64,000 nucleotides of DNA from positions 26,040,001 through 26,104,000 of the forward strand of contig NC_091048.1 of NCBI RefSeq assembly GCF_963966145.1, in the 5' to 3' direction. How positions within the stretch are numbered: position 1 is the first letter of the stretch; every line of letters starts with the position of its first letter. The DNA is from Tenebrio molitor. Its lineage: Eukaryota > Arthropoda > Insecta > Coleoptera > Tenebrionidae. A program made the position numbers and the translations under genes. The notes under the pieces were generated by a model. That model was not told where the DNA came from and did not search any database. It saw only the letters and a program-made list of their open reading frames with translations. Shown one piece after another: positions 22,387 to 34,907 of this stretch.

Positions 22387-24705
22387 GTAGAATACCGGGA
22401 GATCAAAAAGAAAACAAATCAAGAGTGCTACCTCATCTTTTGTTTTATCGAATACGCATCGACATACGCATAATTATACTTGCTATACAAAGTCGTTTTA
22501 TTGGTTGCCTACTTCTCTAAAAATAAATTATTAATTAATTAATTAATTATTAAAATCCATTTTATCACTTATTCTGGGATAATTGTTGCTTACAATTAAG
22601 TAAACGTCTGTAAACTGTGCCGAAATCGAAAAGTTGTTTTCTAACCTAACTACAGCACATCGTTGACGTTTCTTTGACGTTTCCTAGAAAAATCTGCTTA
22701 CCAGTGGCGTCGCGTTTGGCAATAAAGCTGGTAAATTATCCATTCTTATGAATGTAAAATGTTGCTCTTATTTATTTTATAAATTTTCTCCATTATCAGA
22801 CATGACCGATAATTTGCAACGCCTGCTTTGATTTGTTTTTTTTTTATCACATCGTATAAGAGGTGATGATTTTTTAATCAACCATTTAAAGTAGTTTTCT
22901 TCTTTAATTTATTGATTTCTTATAACCTGTGATAATTTCTGAATGAGTTTAGTCGATTTTTGAATCCTCTGCAATTTTATCCAAATTTGTCTTGAAATCT
23001 GTACCACTGCGCTCTGATTGATTCGTGTCATTATTTCTCCTCTTCTGCAGTCGCTAATGATGGGATATTGGAAAAAATACTTTCAGGACGATGCTTTATG
23101 ATCCTCTCCGATGGAAGAGTGGTGTCGGTAAATTACGATACTGCTTTGTCTTCCTGGCAAATCCCTGCCGAACTGTGGTATTGTTTTTGGGCGAATTTGT
23201 CTATCGCCTCGCGTGTTGTGTGCTAGAACCGCATTAGGGAAGCTTTTTTCGCTAATTGCTTGATGGGTATTTATTTGCGAGTCTCGAGGAGCGTGATTAT
23301 TCGCTTAAAACGTGAAAGCTCTCTTTGATAATTGCTACACAGTCGAGACTTCCAGTTGATTCGCTAATGCCCGTGATTTATCAGACAGGTACAGCATTAA
23401 ATCCCATCTTATGCAGATATGACGCCTAGACGCTCTTTACCCTAATGCATTCCTGGGGCGAATTAGGTTGCAAATTCACTTACTTTACTTCAGGTCGCGC
23501 TAATAGTTCTGACGGGATTGGAACTGTCTCGACACGCCAACCCTCGAATCTATTCGAAATGTCTCTCCACCGAACAAATCAACCTTTAACTGCTTTTGCA
23601 AAAATTAAATAAGAATCCGGCGCAGAGCCGTGTTTATTACCTAGGATCTATAAAGAGAAGTGACCGTAAAGGGAATTATGGCCACGTCTTGCGAGTGTCG
23701 CATAAAGCATATGGACTACATTTTGAAACAATGTTCTTCCAGTTTCTACAAACAGAAGCAATTATAAAACTTCTATGTGTGGTATAAAATTTTTGTTGCC
23801 ACTTTATGGCGCCTTCAAGGATCGCCTTTTATAAACACGACCCGTTCTCCAGGGTTTGCTGAATTATTGCCGCGAATATTGCGACCGGAGAAAAAATTTA
23901 CCCCTCTTAGGGGACAAAAAGTAACTCTTTTGTGGACGCACTTTTTGGACGCTGATAGTGGCCCCATCTGTTGGTCTGTTTAGAAGTTAGCAACGAAACC
24001 AACTAAACCATAATTACGTAAATAAGTAATTGCACTGCAAATAGTAAATTTTTAGTTTTGTTGGGAAGCTGATAACAAATACTATAAAAAAAAGTAGATA
24101 CAAAATAAATTTGTAATTTTTCCATTGATGTTTTTTGATCTGTAGTTGTCGCCTAAAAAATGTATGTGGCCCTCTGCCAAAAAGTGCCTTTTGTACTCGT
24201 CGATTTCAAGCCTCGGCTGTGCCTCGGCCAGAAAACTCAGACTAGGAGGAAAAATATTCCCTGATATAGAAATAACTATTTTCCCGGCGCATCCACCATT
24301 TATCAATAGTACCACATCAAAACTTTCAGCATTGCAGTGTTGTGTATTTCGCCACAGAAAATCTTTGAAGGATTTTTTATTAAATACAAGAGAAAAAGAA
24401 TTTTTTATATTGTCAATTCACATTCGTAAGAAGGGGTAAATTACTAGCTTTATTGCCAAATGCGACGCCACTGGTAAGCAGGTTTTTCGCTGAAACGTCA
24501 AAGAAACGTCAACGATGTGCTGTTGTTAACCTAGAAAACAACTTTTCAATTTGTAAACAATAAAAATTATCCCAGAATAGATGGTTAAATGGGTTTTACC
24601 ATTGAATATAAAGTAATAATTACGATCAAACTAAGAAAAACGTTTCGATAAAACAAAATATGAGGCAGCACTCTTGATTTATTTTCTTTGATCGGTCGGT
24701 ATTTC
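22387..24705. mobile_element. Large foldback-like element with ~300-bp inverted arms
   Basis: The left arm 22387-22735 and right arm 24440-24705 are inverse copies. Matching blocks, in order from the outside, are the AATCAAGAGTGCTGCCTCAT type, TTTTATCGAA, TTATTCTGGGATAA, AAGTTGTTTTC, CATCGTTGACGTTTCTTTGA, and TTACCAGTGGCGTCGC followed by TTTGGCAATAAAGCT. Arms are about 80-90% similar by eye. A solo copy of the inner arm part lies at 14018-14130. The interior includes about 1.1 kb of GC-richer DNA and a copy of repeat C (23905-24245). No transposase was seen. It may be one foldback element or two opposite insertions of the same short family. Confidence 0.7.
23905..24245 (+). repeat. Dispersed repeat C, shorter copy
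   Basis: Inverse match to 15735-16375. It lies just inside the right arm of the inverted-repeat element and lacks about 285 bp of the centre of the other copy. Confidence 0.75.
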
Positions 24706-26171
24706 TGACAGGCAAACAAGTCGAAATACGTTGGAAAAAATCACCGCCGAGATCCCATCAGATTTCACACGTGTGTAAATAAAACGGTTGAAGTTTCCCG
24801 AAGCTCGCCATTATCTCATACAATTACAGCAGTTTAAATCGAGTTTGTATCGCTGCGAGATGTTTCGGTAACTTTTTAAAAGAGTTCGTAACATGTTTCG
24901 GCTCCAGCGAGAAAAACTTTGGTTATTTTGACGTGGAGACGCATCTCCATCAGGACAAGCTCTCGGTTCATATTTAATTAAACGTACTCGATAAAACTGG
25001 CTCTTGCTAGGTATTAAGACGAGACTTTGTGGAACAGACGCGTTTATTCCTATGAAGTTACACGCAAGCGATATAATGAAGCGTTAACCACTGTCAGGTG
25101 CAGCTGAAGGGCTTCCCCAGTGACTCCAAGCTAATTGGAAAATGAAGTGACATACACCAGGCACCTGCGAACGAGTCCTCGTCGAAGACCCTACGTCAAT
25201 GCTCGACGAGGGCGTCCAGTCATTTCTAGGGAAAGTTTCTGACGTGACTCCGCTCGAGCCAGATTCATTCATGAATTCTTCACCAATAAAAATCTTTTGA
25301 AAGAGATGCTTGTAATTTTTTCTATAATTATTTCATTTCTCGGGGCATTACTTTGTCCAACAACACAATACTCCCTCTGCACGCAGAGTAATTCTTTTGT
25401 TGGGACTGTTTCCAAAGCTGATAAAATTCCGCTTTATCAAAGAAACTCTTGAACTTCGAGATCATCCTCCCTCATATTTAGAGCCGTAATAGTCTAATAA
25501 AATAAAATAGCGGGATTTCCTCTCGCTCCGGATAAATAAAGAGGAGGTGCATTTCCTCCGGTATTTGGACACGAGTTGCCGGAAATATTTTCCAGCGTTG
25601 TGGAAATCTTGATCAAATTAAGTTGCTTGAAGATTTAATTCTGGAATGATCGCGCAATAACGTCGCTCCCAACTGGGAAAATTGGAGGAAAATAATTTTT
25701 CTACTAGATCAACAGGGGTAAAAAAAAATCGTAATCGTAATAAATCGGGTGATGCCGTTTAGCCTCTGCGAAGATATCTTGGGAGACAATTTCCTTGGAA
25801 TAATTACCGGAAGTCATCCTTCACAAGTACGTTGAAACGAGGAACAACCAGCCAGGACAAGAAACAAATTGTTTATAAAAGGCAGCCTTAGCTACGGCAA
25901 GTGTGCTTACTCTGCTGCTCTAATTTTGAGTGCAATAAATTCCACTTGCTAGAGGAAATGATGCACTCTGCCCCATTGTCATCCAAATAGATAATTGTTT
26001 AATAATTATTATTTTTGGAGGTAGTGAAAAACGGGGAATTTGGCAAATAATGAATTACTCATGTAGTCCATAAAGAAGGAAATTTTGGAAAACGCAACAA
26101 TATCTCTGGTGTGCAATAAAATAAGCGCAATGTGAAAGGTGTTTGGCGTTATTTTAAAATTTTGGTTTATA
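24706..26171. other. GC-richer single-copy stretch
   Basis: No recognisable gene. Several CAGGTG/CACCTG E-box-like motifs cluster near 25.09-25.17 kb. The 62-codon minus frame at 25084-25272 has no domain. Confidence 0.35.
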
Positions 26172-26445
26172 CAGGGTGTTTTTGAAGTTGAGGTGTCCCT
26201 TTTAACATGTGATAGTATGCGTTCTTCTAAAGACACCATCCTGGGCCATGTTAGTTATTTCTTATTTCTAGTACAGCGGAGAAATGGAAAGGACCGGACT
26301 CAAAATTTTAGAAAACAATAAAAATATACAATCAATTATCTCCGTTAATACAAACATTTTACTAAGAAGATTTAGGCTAAAATTCTTAAGAATAATGTGT
26401 AGTACCTCGTGTTACAAGAAACGCCGCAACTTCGAAAACACCCTG
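26172..26445. mobile_element. MITE with short TIRs, TA target site
   Basis: TA at 26170-26171 and 26446-26447 flank a 274-bp element whose ends are inverse copies: CAGGGTGTTTTTGAAGTTG on the left and CAGGGTGTTTTCGAAGTTG read inward from the right. Similarity fades after about 20 bp. The CAGGGTGTT terminus with TA duplication indicates a Tc1/mariner-type non-autonomous element. A similar unpaired terminus (AACACCCTGTATA) lies near 26898-26911. Confidence 0.85.
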
Positions 26446-28670
26446 TAGATTTCACTGTGATGAATCGAATGAAAGAAACAGCTGTCTGTAGTATTGTCAG
26501 CAATTTTTGAAGTTATTAAAACTAGAAAAAAAATTAGAGAAAAAACTGGAAAGATTTTTCACTAAAATAGCCCTACGCCACTAAATACTACAATGGCTGG
26601 CTAATTAAGATCAGCGCTAATATGAAAAAAACATCCATTTTCATTCAGAAAACGTGTTTTAACGCCGAAATCGAAATTCAAACAAATCTACCCGTATAGC
26701 ACAAAATCCACTTGGTAAGAATCTGGTTGTTTCACGTTTTTAGGTAGCTTAGTTTTGGAGATATGAACGGTTTTAGGAAAATCTTTCCTAGTTTTTTAAG
26801 CCATTACGCAACGTTTTTCGCCAAAATGGCAGAGAGAAAAGTTGTTCCTTTTGATGAGTTCTATTACCAGTTAAAATTAATGCACTTATTTCAGAAACAC
26901 CCTGTATATTAAAATAACTGTTAGTGCGTAACAAGATAGTTTACCACTGTCATTTCACAGACTTAAATTTAATAGATTTACAATTACACTTTACGATCGC
27001 CAACCTTGTTTAAACACAAAAGAACTAAATCGTCAATTCAACTGAATTATAGAGAATAAGAGAATTGCAATACTTCAGAGCCAAAATATATTTTTGTTGA
27101 AGTGGAAAACTAACACAATTTTAGCACTTTAGCGTATGTGAAGATGTTTATCCTGTCCAAAAACCTCCATTTCAGTTGTGACAATGTATACAAAGAATTA
27201 GGATTATCAACTTTAGAAACACTTCTTATACAGAATACAATGGACAGACAGCATTTTCTTTTAAACGTTTTTGTGTTTTTAAAGTCGAAGTGGGGAAAGT
27301 TTTTCAACGTAATAAAGTTATTATCTAGCTTCTCCACTTGTTTATACTCGTCATCGTGCAAAATAAAATGTCTCTTCTCCTTCTCAAGATGCCGAAGAAT
27401 CTAACGTTGTTTTAACTTCAAATTTCTGTTCCGTAAATGTTTTATTTTTTTTGCTTTAAATTAAGTTTATTCAACAATTCGTTGTTTAACACTTCTTTCA
27501 ATTCTATATCGTTATAAACATGTTATACCAATATACCATATATTTTTCAGTTTAGTAGTCAAAACGTGTACAGCAAAAAATTATATTTTTATTTTCTCTA
27601 AAACTGTACAATTTTCGATACCTCCCCTATCTCCTTCTCCCCTCTGCATCTCCTCGTGTTTATTTGCACGTTTCGCGAACTTTACACATGTAACTTTTAA
27701 TTAAATCCGACGCTTTATGCAAATGAAATCATAACATTGTTCCAGCGGGTAAACATCGTTCTTGGCCGCTTTTTAAACGGAAACCCAGATGCATTTCCAC
27801 ACTAATCTGGCCGGGGCAGCGACGTGAATGCTTCGCATTCAAATCGACCCCGTGTTTACTGTCGACGGATCCACGATAAAGGTAATACAGTTTGGGAGTT
27901 TGCTCATCGAAACCGAACGGGGACGAGAAATACGCCGGCAAAATAGGCGAAAGACGCGTGACCTTAGACAGAGATCGATTTAATTAAAATTTGCGCCGAG
28001 ACGTTCCATTTGCCGGATTAAAATGCAAGAGCCTCGATAGTGCCGGAAAATAAACGACGTTTAAATATCGAAAACAAGGAGAGGGATCGCGAGGGAGTTA
28101 TTAGTGTATTGCTGGTTGCATAAAGCAGCAAGTTTTAATTAACAAAACGATCTCCATAATTTGGTGCTGAATGAAAATAAACATAAAACGAAGCGACAGA
28201 AGTTAGATAGAATGATGCGCACGGTCACCAAGCATTTGTTTCTGATCCATTTCCACGCTTCAGCGGTTTAGACACTGTCGTGTGTCTGAGCTAAGTTCAT
28301 CGATTCGTTTATTATGTTATATTGTCATTGTAGCAAGAAGCGAATGTAAAAAAAATGTTGGGGAGAACTAGTTGTATGTATTATCTACTTGTTGAAGGTA
28401 CTTAGGGACTTTATGAGGAAGAAATATCTTGATAAAGAAGATTTGTAGTACAAATTGTTTAAAACTAAACTAAATAGCTCCAACTTTGTCAAAGTAAACT
28501 TAATCAGATGTAGATCAAAGAGAGAGTAACTTGTAAATTAGCGAATTATGCTTGGGATCTTTAATTTGGATTATCCCGGCGCATCCACCATTTTCAATTA
28601 ACTTGTAAAAAAAATTGTCGTAAGAATTATTATTATTAAAAAAATTTGTTAAGATTTTGCAGATTTTCTC
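26446..28670. other. Gene-free stretch
   Basis: AT-rich to 27.6 kb, then GC-richer around 27.7-28.1 kb. The overlapping frames on both strands at 27110-27404 mirror each other and show no domain. No recognisable gene. Confidence 0.4.
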
Positions 28671-28830
28671 GTTCAATTGAACAATTGTTTTGAGCAGCTA
28701 AAATAATTATTAATGACCAGATTTTAAAATGGGAATTAAAACAAACAAAAAAGAGTGTGTGCTTAAGACCCCACGACAGAAGTGAAAACTTCTATGACGC
28801 TTGTTATTGATTTTAAGTAATATGTATTCT
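28671..28830. repeat. Repeat block (uninterrupted copy) containing repeat D, copy 2
   Basis: 28671-28750 (GAACAATTGTTTTGAGCAGC...ATTAATGACCAGATTTTAAA...AATTAAAAC) is the uninterrupted counterpart of the two pieces at 29850-29891 and 30624-30660. Directly after it, 28749-28825 matches 18080-18165. Confidence 0.8.
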
Positions 28831-28920
28831 ATAAATTATATTATTATGGATGATAGTACTTGGAGGAATAAGAAGCAAGGCATAAATAATTAATACTATT
28901 TAAATCCAATGATGTTTTTA

Positions 28921-28998
28921 AATAAGCATCAAAAATCTGCATTTTTCAATAGAAACTGCAAATACGTCCGCTTTTAAAGGTAAGCACTCTGGCAAAAT
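28921..28998. repeat. Dispersed repeat E, copy 1
   Basis: The string TTTTTCAATAGAAACTGCAA and its continuation ATACGTCCGCTTTTA.AGGTAA match 29668-29743 in the same orientation, so the 28.7-30.7 kb interval contains a duplicated repeat block. Confidence 0.8.
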
Positions 28999-29667
28999 TA
29001 AACCCTGTTTGCAAATATGTTTGTTTTTTGATGTATATAAATTAAATAATAAAGTAAATAATTATATTAATTGAAAGGTCTGATTACGTTTAGTAATCCC
29101 CAGGTATTTTTCGCATTTCTGTAACTGAGAAATGACCATTTCCTTCATTCTTCATTTCTATTGAGAATTACATGAGGTGATTTTGAGTGACATTGAATGA
29201 TCTGTACCTGGACATAACCCCACTTTTCAACAGACGTGATCACAACATGAGACAGACGTTTTTAGTGTCTCCCACTATAAATATTAATTTCCGTTATTAA
29301 TATTGATAAATATATTGAGATCATTGCTTTACCATCATTGTCAAGTTTAGACATTTTCACATCAGGTTCACACCACACTAGATGGTCCAATACTTGCCTT
29401 CCACAATGATTGCTGTCTTCTCAGCATTCAATCTTGTTTACCTTAACCTCACTTATAACTATTAAATACTAACACTGTCACATATGAATTTAATGCTCAG
29501 TGGGCAAGCGCTAGGGCTCGTTCACAATCAACAATTCTCAATTCACAACAAAATTTACCATTTTATCGGTCTCCGTTATTCTGAAGTTACAGAACAGCAA
29601 ATTTGTCTCCTAGATTTAAAGGCCGATAATATCCGATCCTTTAACGTACTCGATACAGAATAGCCCC

Positions 29668-29743
29668 TAATAAACATCAAAAGTCTGTATTTTTCAATAG
29701 AAACTGCCAATACGTCCGCTTTTAGAGGTAAACAGACTTGCAA
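29668..29743. repeat. Dispersed repeat E, copy 2
   Basis: Direct repeat of 28921-28998. It is followed by GTGAGGTTAGGTTT and TCAGTTTTATTTT, which is also present at about 5066-5101 upstream of the tandem array there. Confidence 0.8.
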
Positions 29744-29891
29744 AATTTGTGAGGTTAGGTTTCGATGTTTCAGTTTTATTTTCTTGACGATGGTTTATTA
29801 TATTGAACAGAACACAAGTTTTCATAGCAATACTCTGTATTATGATAATTTGTTCAATAGAACAATTGTTTTGAGCAGCTCAAATAATTAA

Positions 29892-30623
29892 GGTCCATTC
29901 AATAAACATCTGGACTGTCAAAATCAAAATTGCAGATTGCAGTTGTTAGGTTGGTTCAATCACTAGTTATTTTCATATTGCCCAGTTGTTCTCTATGATT
30001 TTTTAATTTTTCAAACTATTCATTTCTTTAAATTGACATTGTCAAATAAATTGCAAAATTATTTAAGTGTATTTTGTAAAAAGGTAAAAATGGAAAGTTC
30101 AAAACGAAGTAGGGTGGCTCTATTGGCGCGAGAGAAGAGGGCCATAAGAAATTATTATGAGGAACAAACAAAAAAGTGATAAAGTGATAATCACAAATTT
30201 GTGCCAAAGCCGCTCCAGTATTGTTAATTAAGAATTGGTGTTCGTTCTTGTGATTCACAAATCAAAATTGTGGAGAGATAAGTGTTAATCAAGTGTTAAA
30301 TAATTTTCTTCTGAATAAATGAAACAGATTAGTTTATTTTGGATGATTTTGGTTGTTGTTTAATTTGTTACCCGTTTTCAGTTTGTCGCGTGTTTTTTTA
30401 TAAACTTTATTAAATTGCTCTAATTCATTTAGTTGCAGCAATGAATGATTCAAAACATTTAATTCAATGATTAAAAATGAAAACATAACCTAAATATATT
30501 TTGCAACTAGATTTTGATGTCGGTACACTCTAGCGAAAATTTTTTATAACTAAGTACAGTCAAAACAAGCATTTTATTTAAAATTTAATTTTGACAGTCC
30601 AGGAGTTTTTTGAATTTACTATA
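29892..30623. mobile_element. 732-bp non-autonomous DNA transposon, TTAA target site
   Basis: The element sits between two TTAA copies (29888-29891 and 30624-30627). Its ends are inverted repeats of about 35 bp sharing CTGGACTGTCAAAAT. Removing it, with one TTAA, restores a sequence collinear with 28671-28750, so an empty-site copy exists in this window. TTAA suggests piggyBac; a 3-bp TTA/TAA duplication and the GGTCC terminus would suit PIF/Harbinger instead. Inside is one short plus-strand frame (30090-30179, 29 codons, MESSKRSRVALLAREKRAI at its start), possibly a remnant of a transposon-encoded protein. Confidence 0.8.
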
Positions 30624-30659
30624 TTAATGACCAGATTTTAAAATGAGAATTAAAACAAA

Positions 30660-33600
30660 AAAGAAAGCTTTCGTAAAAGATGAGAATCATTTTCCGCATA
30701 GTACAAATTTTGTCCTTACTTTTAATCCGCAAATTCTGTCAAATTTTCGATTAATCAAAAGTGTGATTAATTTGTTTGTTTTGATGTTTTCGAGGTATAA
30801 CGTTAAATCCCTTGCGTATAGGCAACTTCGCTTACGCTTAATTGATTGTCTTGATGATAAAAGAACAGTTGGAATCAATTTTCTTTCTTTTTCGACTGTC
30901 AAATACCAGTTGGCCGATCCCCCTCCGACGAGACCGTCCAGATCCCGTTAGACCCGTCCTGATGGCGGTCCGAGATTCCATTTGAAAAATTTCCGCCGGC
31001 CAAATATCTCCCCGGCTTAACTCCACAAGTCGAATTTAATAACGATCCGGCCTTTCACCGCCCATAACGACGTTACAGATTCCACTTGGAAGTTAATTTC
31101 GTATCTGTATAGATTTTTAAATAGGGCCCGGAAGAGCAAACCTTGTTTCGTATCTAGCGATTCATAACTGATCTAAATGTTGGCTCGAGGAAATGAGTAA
31201 GCTCCGGAACGTGCCCGGAATCCCGGAACCCGCCAGGGGAAAAACGCATCGACGAAATGATAGGCTCGAGTTGCCATTTTCGCGGACTCCTCGTCCGTCC
31301 CCATCCTTCATCGGCCGGATCACCGAAACAACGCACGAACCCGGGAAATTGCGTTTTTCACAATGGATTAATGAAATATTAAGTGGTGTAAATGGCACTT
31401 TAGCCGTCGCGCCGATCGATCCGGGCCGCTCTCCTTGCGATTTTCTTTCATGGAAATTGCGCGTTCAGGTAGATGGGACAAGTCTCGATAAACCATGATC
31501 GATGGATTCCTGGAAGCGTGCTGGTAAATGTCTGATACGCAACTGCTGATTGATCTGATTTTCCAAGGATAATTACCCGCTTTCCGACGCCTCGTCGATT
31601 CGCCAAAACTCACTTCTTCACGCGGAACTCCATCCTCAACATGTTAAAGCTCCTCGCACGCGGATCTTCACAACACCAAACAAGATTAACAAATTGTTCG
31701 GGACTCGCCAAGCAAACGTTCACACCTCTCGCGCATTTGCTTTGTTGTGGATTTTTCACCGGCTACCATGGCACATCTCCGCTCGCCTGAATCCGTTCCC
31801 GCTGCATACAGAAGATTTACCGAGTAATTAATTACGTTAAATTTGACACCAGACGTTATTTAAATGGGAGCAAGGAAATTTCATTTAAGTACTACAGGAA
31901 TTTATGCTATCGTTATAACTTTAAAAATAATTCCAGCTTGCCGTAATCCTGATAATAAATTGCTACAAACCATGAAGGTTTTATGGAGCTTCAAATTGTG
32001 TTGCGTAATGAGACATAACCTTCGTTTAGTTCGCTAATCGACCCAGTTATAGAACTACATTTGCAAGATTGCAAGACTATTGTCTTGTTGGCTCGACGCA
32101 CTAGAGCCTTGACTAGTGCACAGTCCCTTTGTTCCCAAATTAATTAATAGATGCACAATAATTGCGATTCGAGGGGCACACGTGCGCCTCATTTGATTCG
32201 TTTCAGCTTCCCACATAATCTAATTCAAATATAGATACTACCACCTGGGACTCTCTAATTTGATGTCTTTGAGCAAATCTTATTAAGAAGCCTAAATTAA
32301 AATGGCAAATGCCATCGCAAAGTGGGGCTATCAAGTTTCTTGTAACTGTTAACAATCTCACGTAAACTGGTCGATATGTTTATAATATCATATCTAGAGT
32401 TTTTTGGAATCCTAATGGAGTGTTTTTAGTAAAGAGGAAGTGGTAAAAAGTTCGTTGGGATTGAAAGCTTTGGAAACGTCAAAATAAATGGCGTATACTT
32501 GGTTGCCTATACGGGAATTCATCAAGGAGTAACACCTTTTTGAATGCATCTTGGGAATGCACCGCTTGCATAATTGTTGAGACGGGTTGAGTTTCTTTGG
32601 TGAAAAGGGCGATCCTGTGAGAGCGCCTGTAAAATGCAGAAAATCCAATTAGGAATAATTGTGCGGCACTCGAGTGAAAAGGTCGTCGTCGAATTCTCCA
32701 AAGAAAGTTTCCCTTTTAATTTCGAATGCACTCGAGCCGTTGTCGTGGCTCTCCACCGAGCGCACGAGCTTTCAAGACCAGCCCACCACCAACAAATTCG
32801 ATTTGAGAGCAACAGATTTTCGACAATCACGAGCTTTCGTAAAAGCATTATTTATACATTCAAAAGGATCTAGTTTTGAGTTGGCTCCGTCGAAAACCTC
32901 TCCTATTTAAATATTCAACGACCAGCACTAAGCATCGCTGAGAGAGCAGGTGGACGAGTGTTGTTTTTCGGTCCCTCGCCCCATTCGTTCGAATTCGGCG
33001 GAATCCAGACGTGTGCGGTTTCAAATGGAGTTAATTAAATTCCCGTCTTTAATTCCGGCGGAATGCCAATCAAGAACACTTTTAGCTCTGCAAAAATTCA
33101 TCGACTTCCGTCCGAATTGTTTGCATAAATGCATCATCGCCGCCCGAAACTAGTTCGTGCATGTTTGGGGATAAACGAGAAAAACTGGTTTGTGGAGCTT
33201 TATGCAAATGCTGTTAGCGCGCGCTGCTGATTAATTGAGCGCGCCCTGAAAGTTCATCTGGAACGAGGAACATGTCGGTGCGTATGAATTTCACCGGCGA
33301 TTAAAGAAATGTGGGGGCGGCGCTCAAAAAATCGCCCGGAACGGAAACGAACCAATTACGGAATTAACAGAATGGAAGTGAGACGCCGCAAAAACGACCC
33401 ACCCGACGTCTCGACAGACCCCGGATGCGTCACAAAAGAACCGTTTAATTAAGCTGTCGCATGGATTATAATAACAAATTGTCTTCCAAGCCCCGCCGTT
33501 CTGTTTTTACCCTCTTGCAGGTCACGGAAACGCATCTGTCCGCGTTTAAAACAGACATTTTGTACTTCTTTCACCAACACCGACCGGATTCGTCGTCTCA

Positions 33601-33990
33601 ACCCTGAAAGCTCTTCGCCCTTCGCGTTTGAAGCGCAGTTGACAATTGAAATCAGCGCCCTCTATGAAACGACCGAACAATATTGATTCCAACGCAGAGT
33701 TCGTCTCTGAAGTGAATTTATTCAACCATTTGCGACAGTATCGAACCGGATTCGCCTGAAAACAAAACAAATTGATTGTGTGATGCATGATCAAAGGAAA
33801 AAATCGATAAATTGGGTGTTGACCTTTCTGTTGACAGATGGCGCTCGCGAGAAATGTCAACGTCTATTGTGACAGTTTTAGTGATAATAAAAACAATTTT
33901 GTATTTTAATGCGGAGATAAATGTTATCTGCAAAATAGTAACGCTGAAGATTATTACTGTACAACACATTTTATCTGGAGTTTTGTTTAC
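30660..33990. other. Long non-coding stretch, GC-rich and TAAT-rich
   Basis: From about 30.9 to 33.7 kb this is apparently single-copy, GC-richer DNA with many ATTA motifs and overlapping open frames on both strands (for example 31193-31498 plus with 31162-31398 minus, and 32634-32910 plus with 32522-32848 minus). None has a domain, signal peptide or supported splice structure. It is probably regulatory or intronic. Confidence 0.4.
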
Positions 33991-34907
33991 GGTTTTCTTA
34001 GGACGACGTCAATTTGGTTTGTGTAATTTTGGGCAAAATGAGACAAATGTTAAGCTATATCTTTAATTAATTAGCATACACATCAATATCAATATGACTT
34101 AAGATGTACTTAAACAATAAAAAGTCAGTTAAGGACAATAACTTTAGACGTGTCGTATTCATCTTACCGTTAGCTTCTATTGACATATATGTTAATCATG
34201 GGGAAAAAAATAGGGGGTACAACCTCTATACTTTGCATTAAATAAATGCTCCCTTTACACAATATAAGTATGTACATATTACATCGCATGGGGGCACCCA
34301 ATGTTACATCCAGAGTATTAACAATACATTAACTCTTTTTTAGAATTCTAGTGCCTATAGTGTAACGCTAAAGCTACTAAACATCACTACTCTTAACAAT
34401 AGACACCGTTTTGTCCAGCAACAAACGAACCGTCTTGTTCCTGGTGTTTTTGTATAGTCGTGATTGAGTGCATATATCGATATATACACAAAAATTAACG
34501 TTAAATGACATATATAGTCTCGAAAAAAACCACTAATTCTATGCAAAGTATAGCTTGTAAAATTAGGTGCGATCCTTCTCGTTGCGTGGGGCCACACTTA
34601 TTGCGCGGAAGTTTACGCGACCGCGCAAGATTCCAACGAATAATGGTGGCCCGGCTCTGATGTACTTAAAATTATTTTAAACGGCGCCCTGACCGGCCGA
34701 TCACGTCGCCGAAACGGCGCCGACAGAGAAGAAAAGCGCAATGCATGTAGGGAAAGCACATGCGGCTCGATACGTTTTGTGCAAACGCCGCCGTTCGTCA
34801 CACTCAAAACATCTCGATTAGCCTAAACACAAGATATACGGAAAAGAAACGATAAATTAAAACGTTGCAGATGTTTCGATTGTGCCGGCGATCCCGCCGC
34901 CGTCCCT
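33991..34907 (-). other. Probable 3' UTR / downstream region of loqs
   Basis: This stretch lies directly downstream of the loqs stop codon on the minus strand and has no gene of its own. Candidate minus-strand poly(A) signals are an ATTAAA near 34065 and an AATAAA near 33716-33721. The true 3' end cannot be fixed from sequence alone. Confidence 0.35.

Noticed and set aside
26893..26911. Second MITE terminus (AACACCCTGTATA)
   Set aside because: No matching inverse end could be found at a sensible distance, so only a solo terminus is supported.
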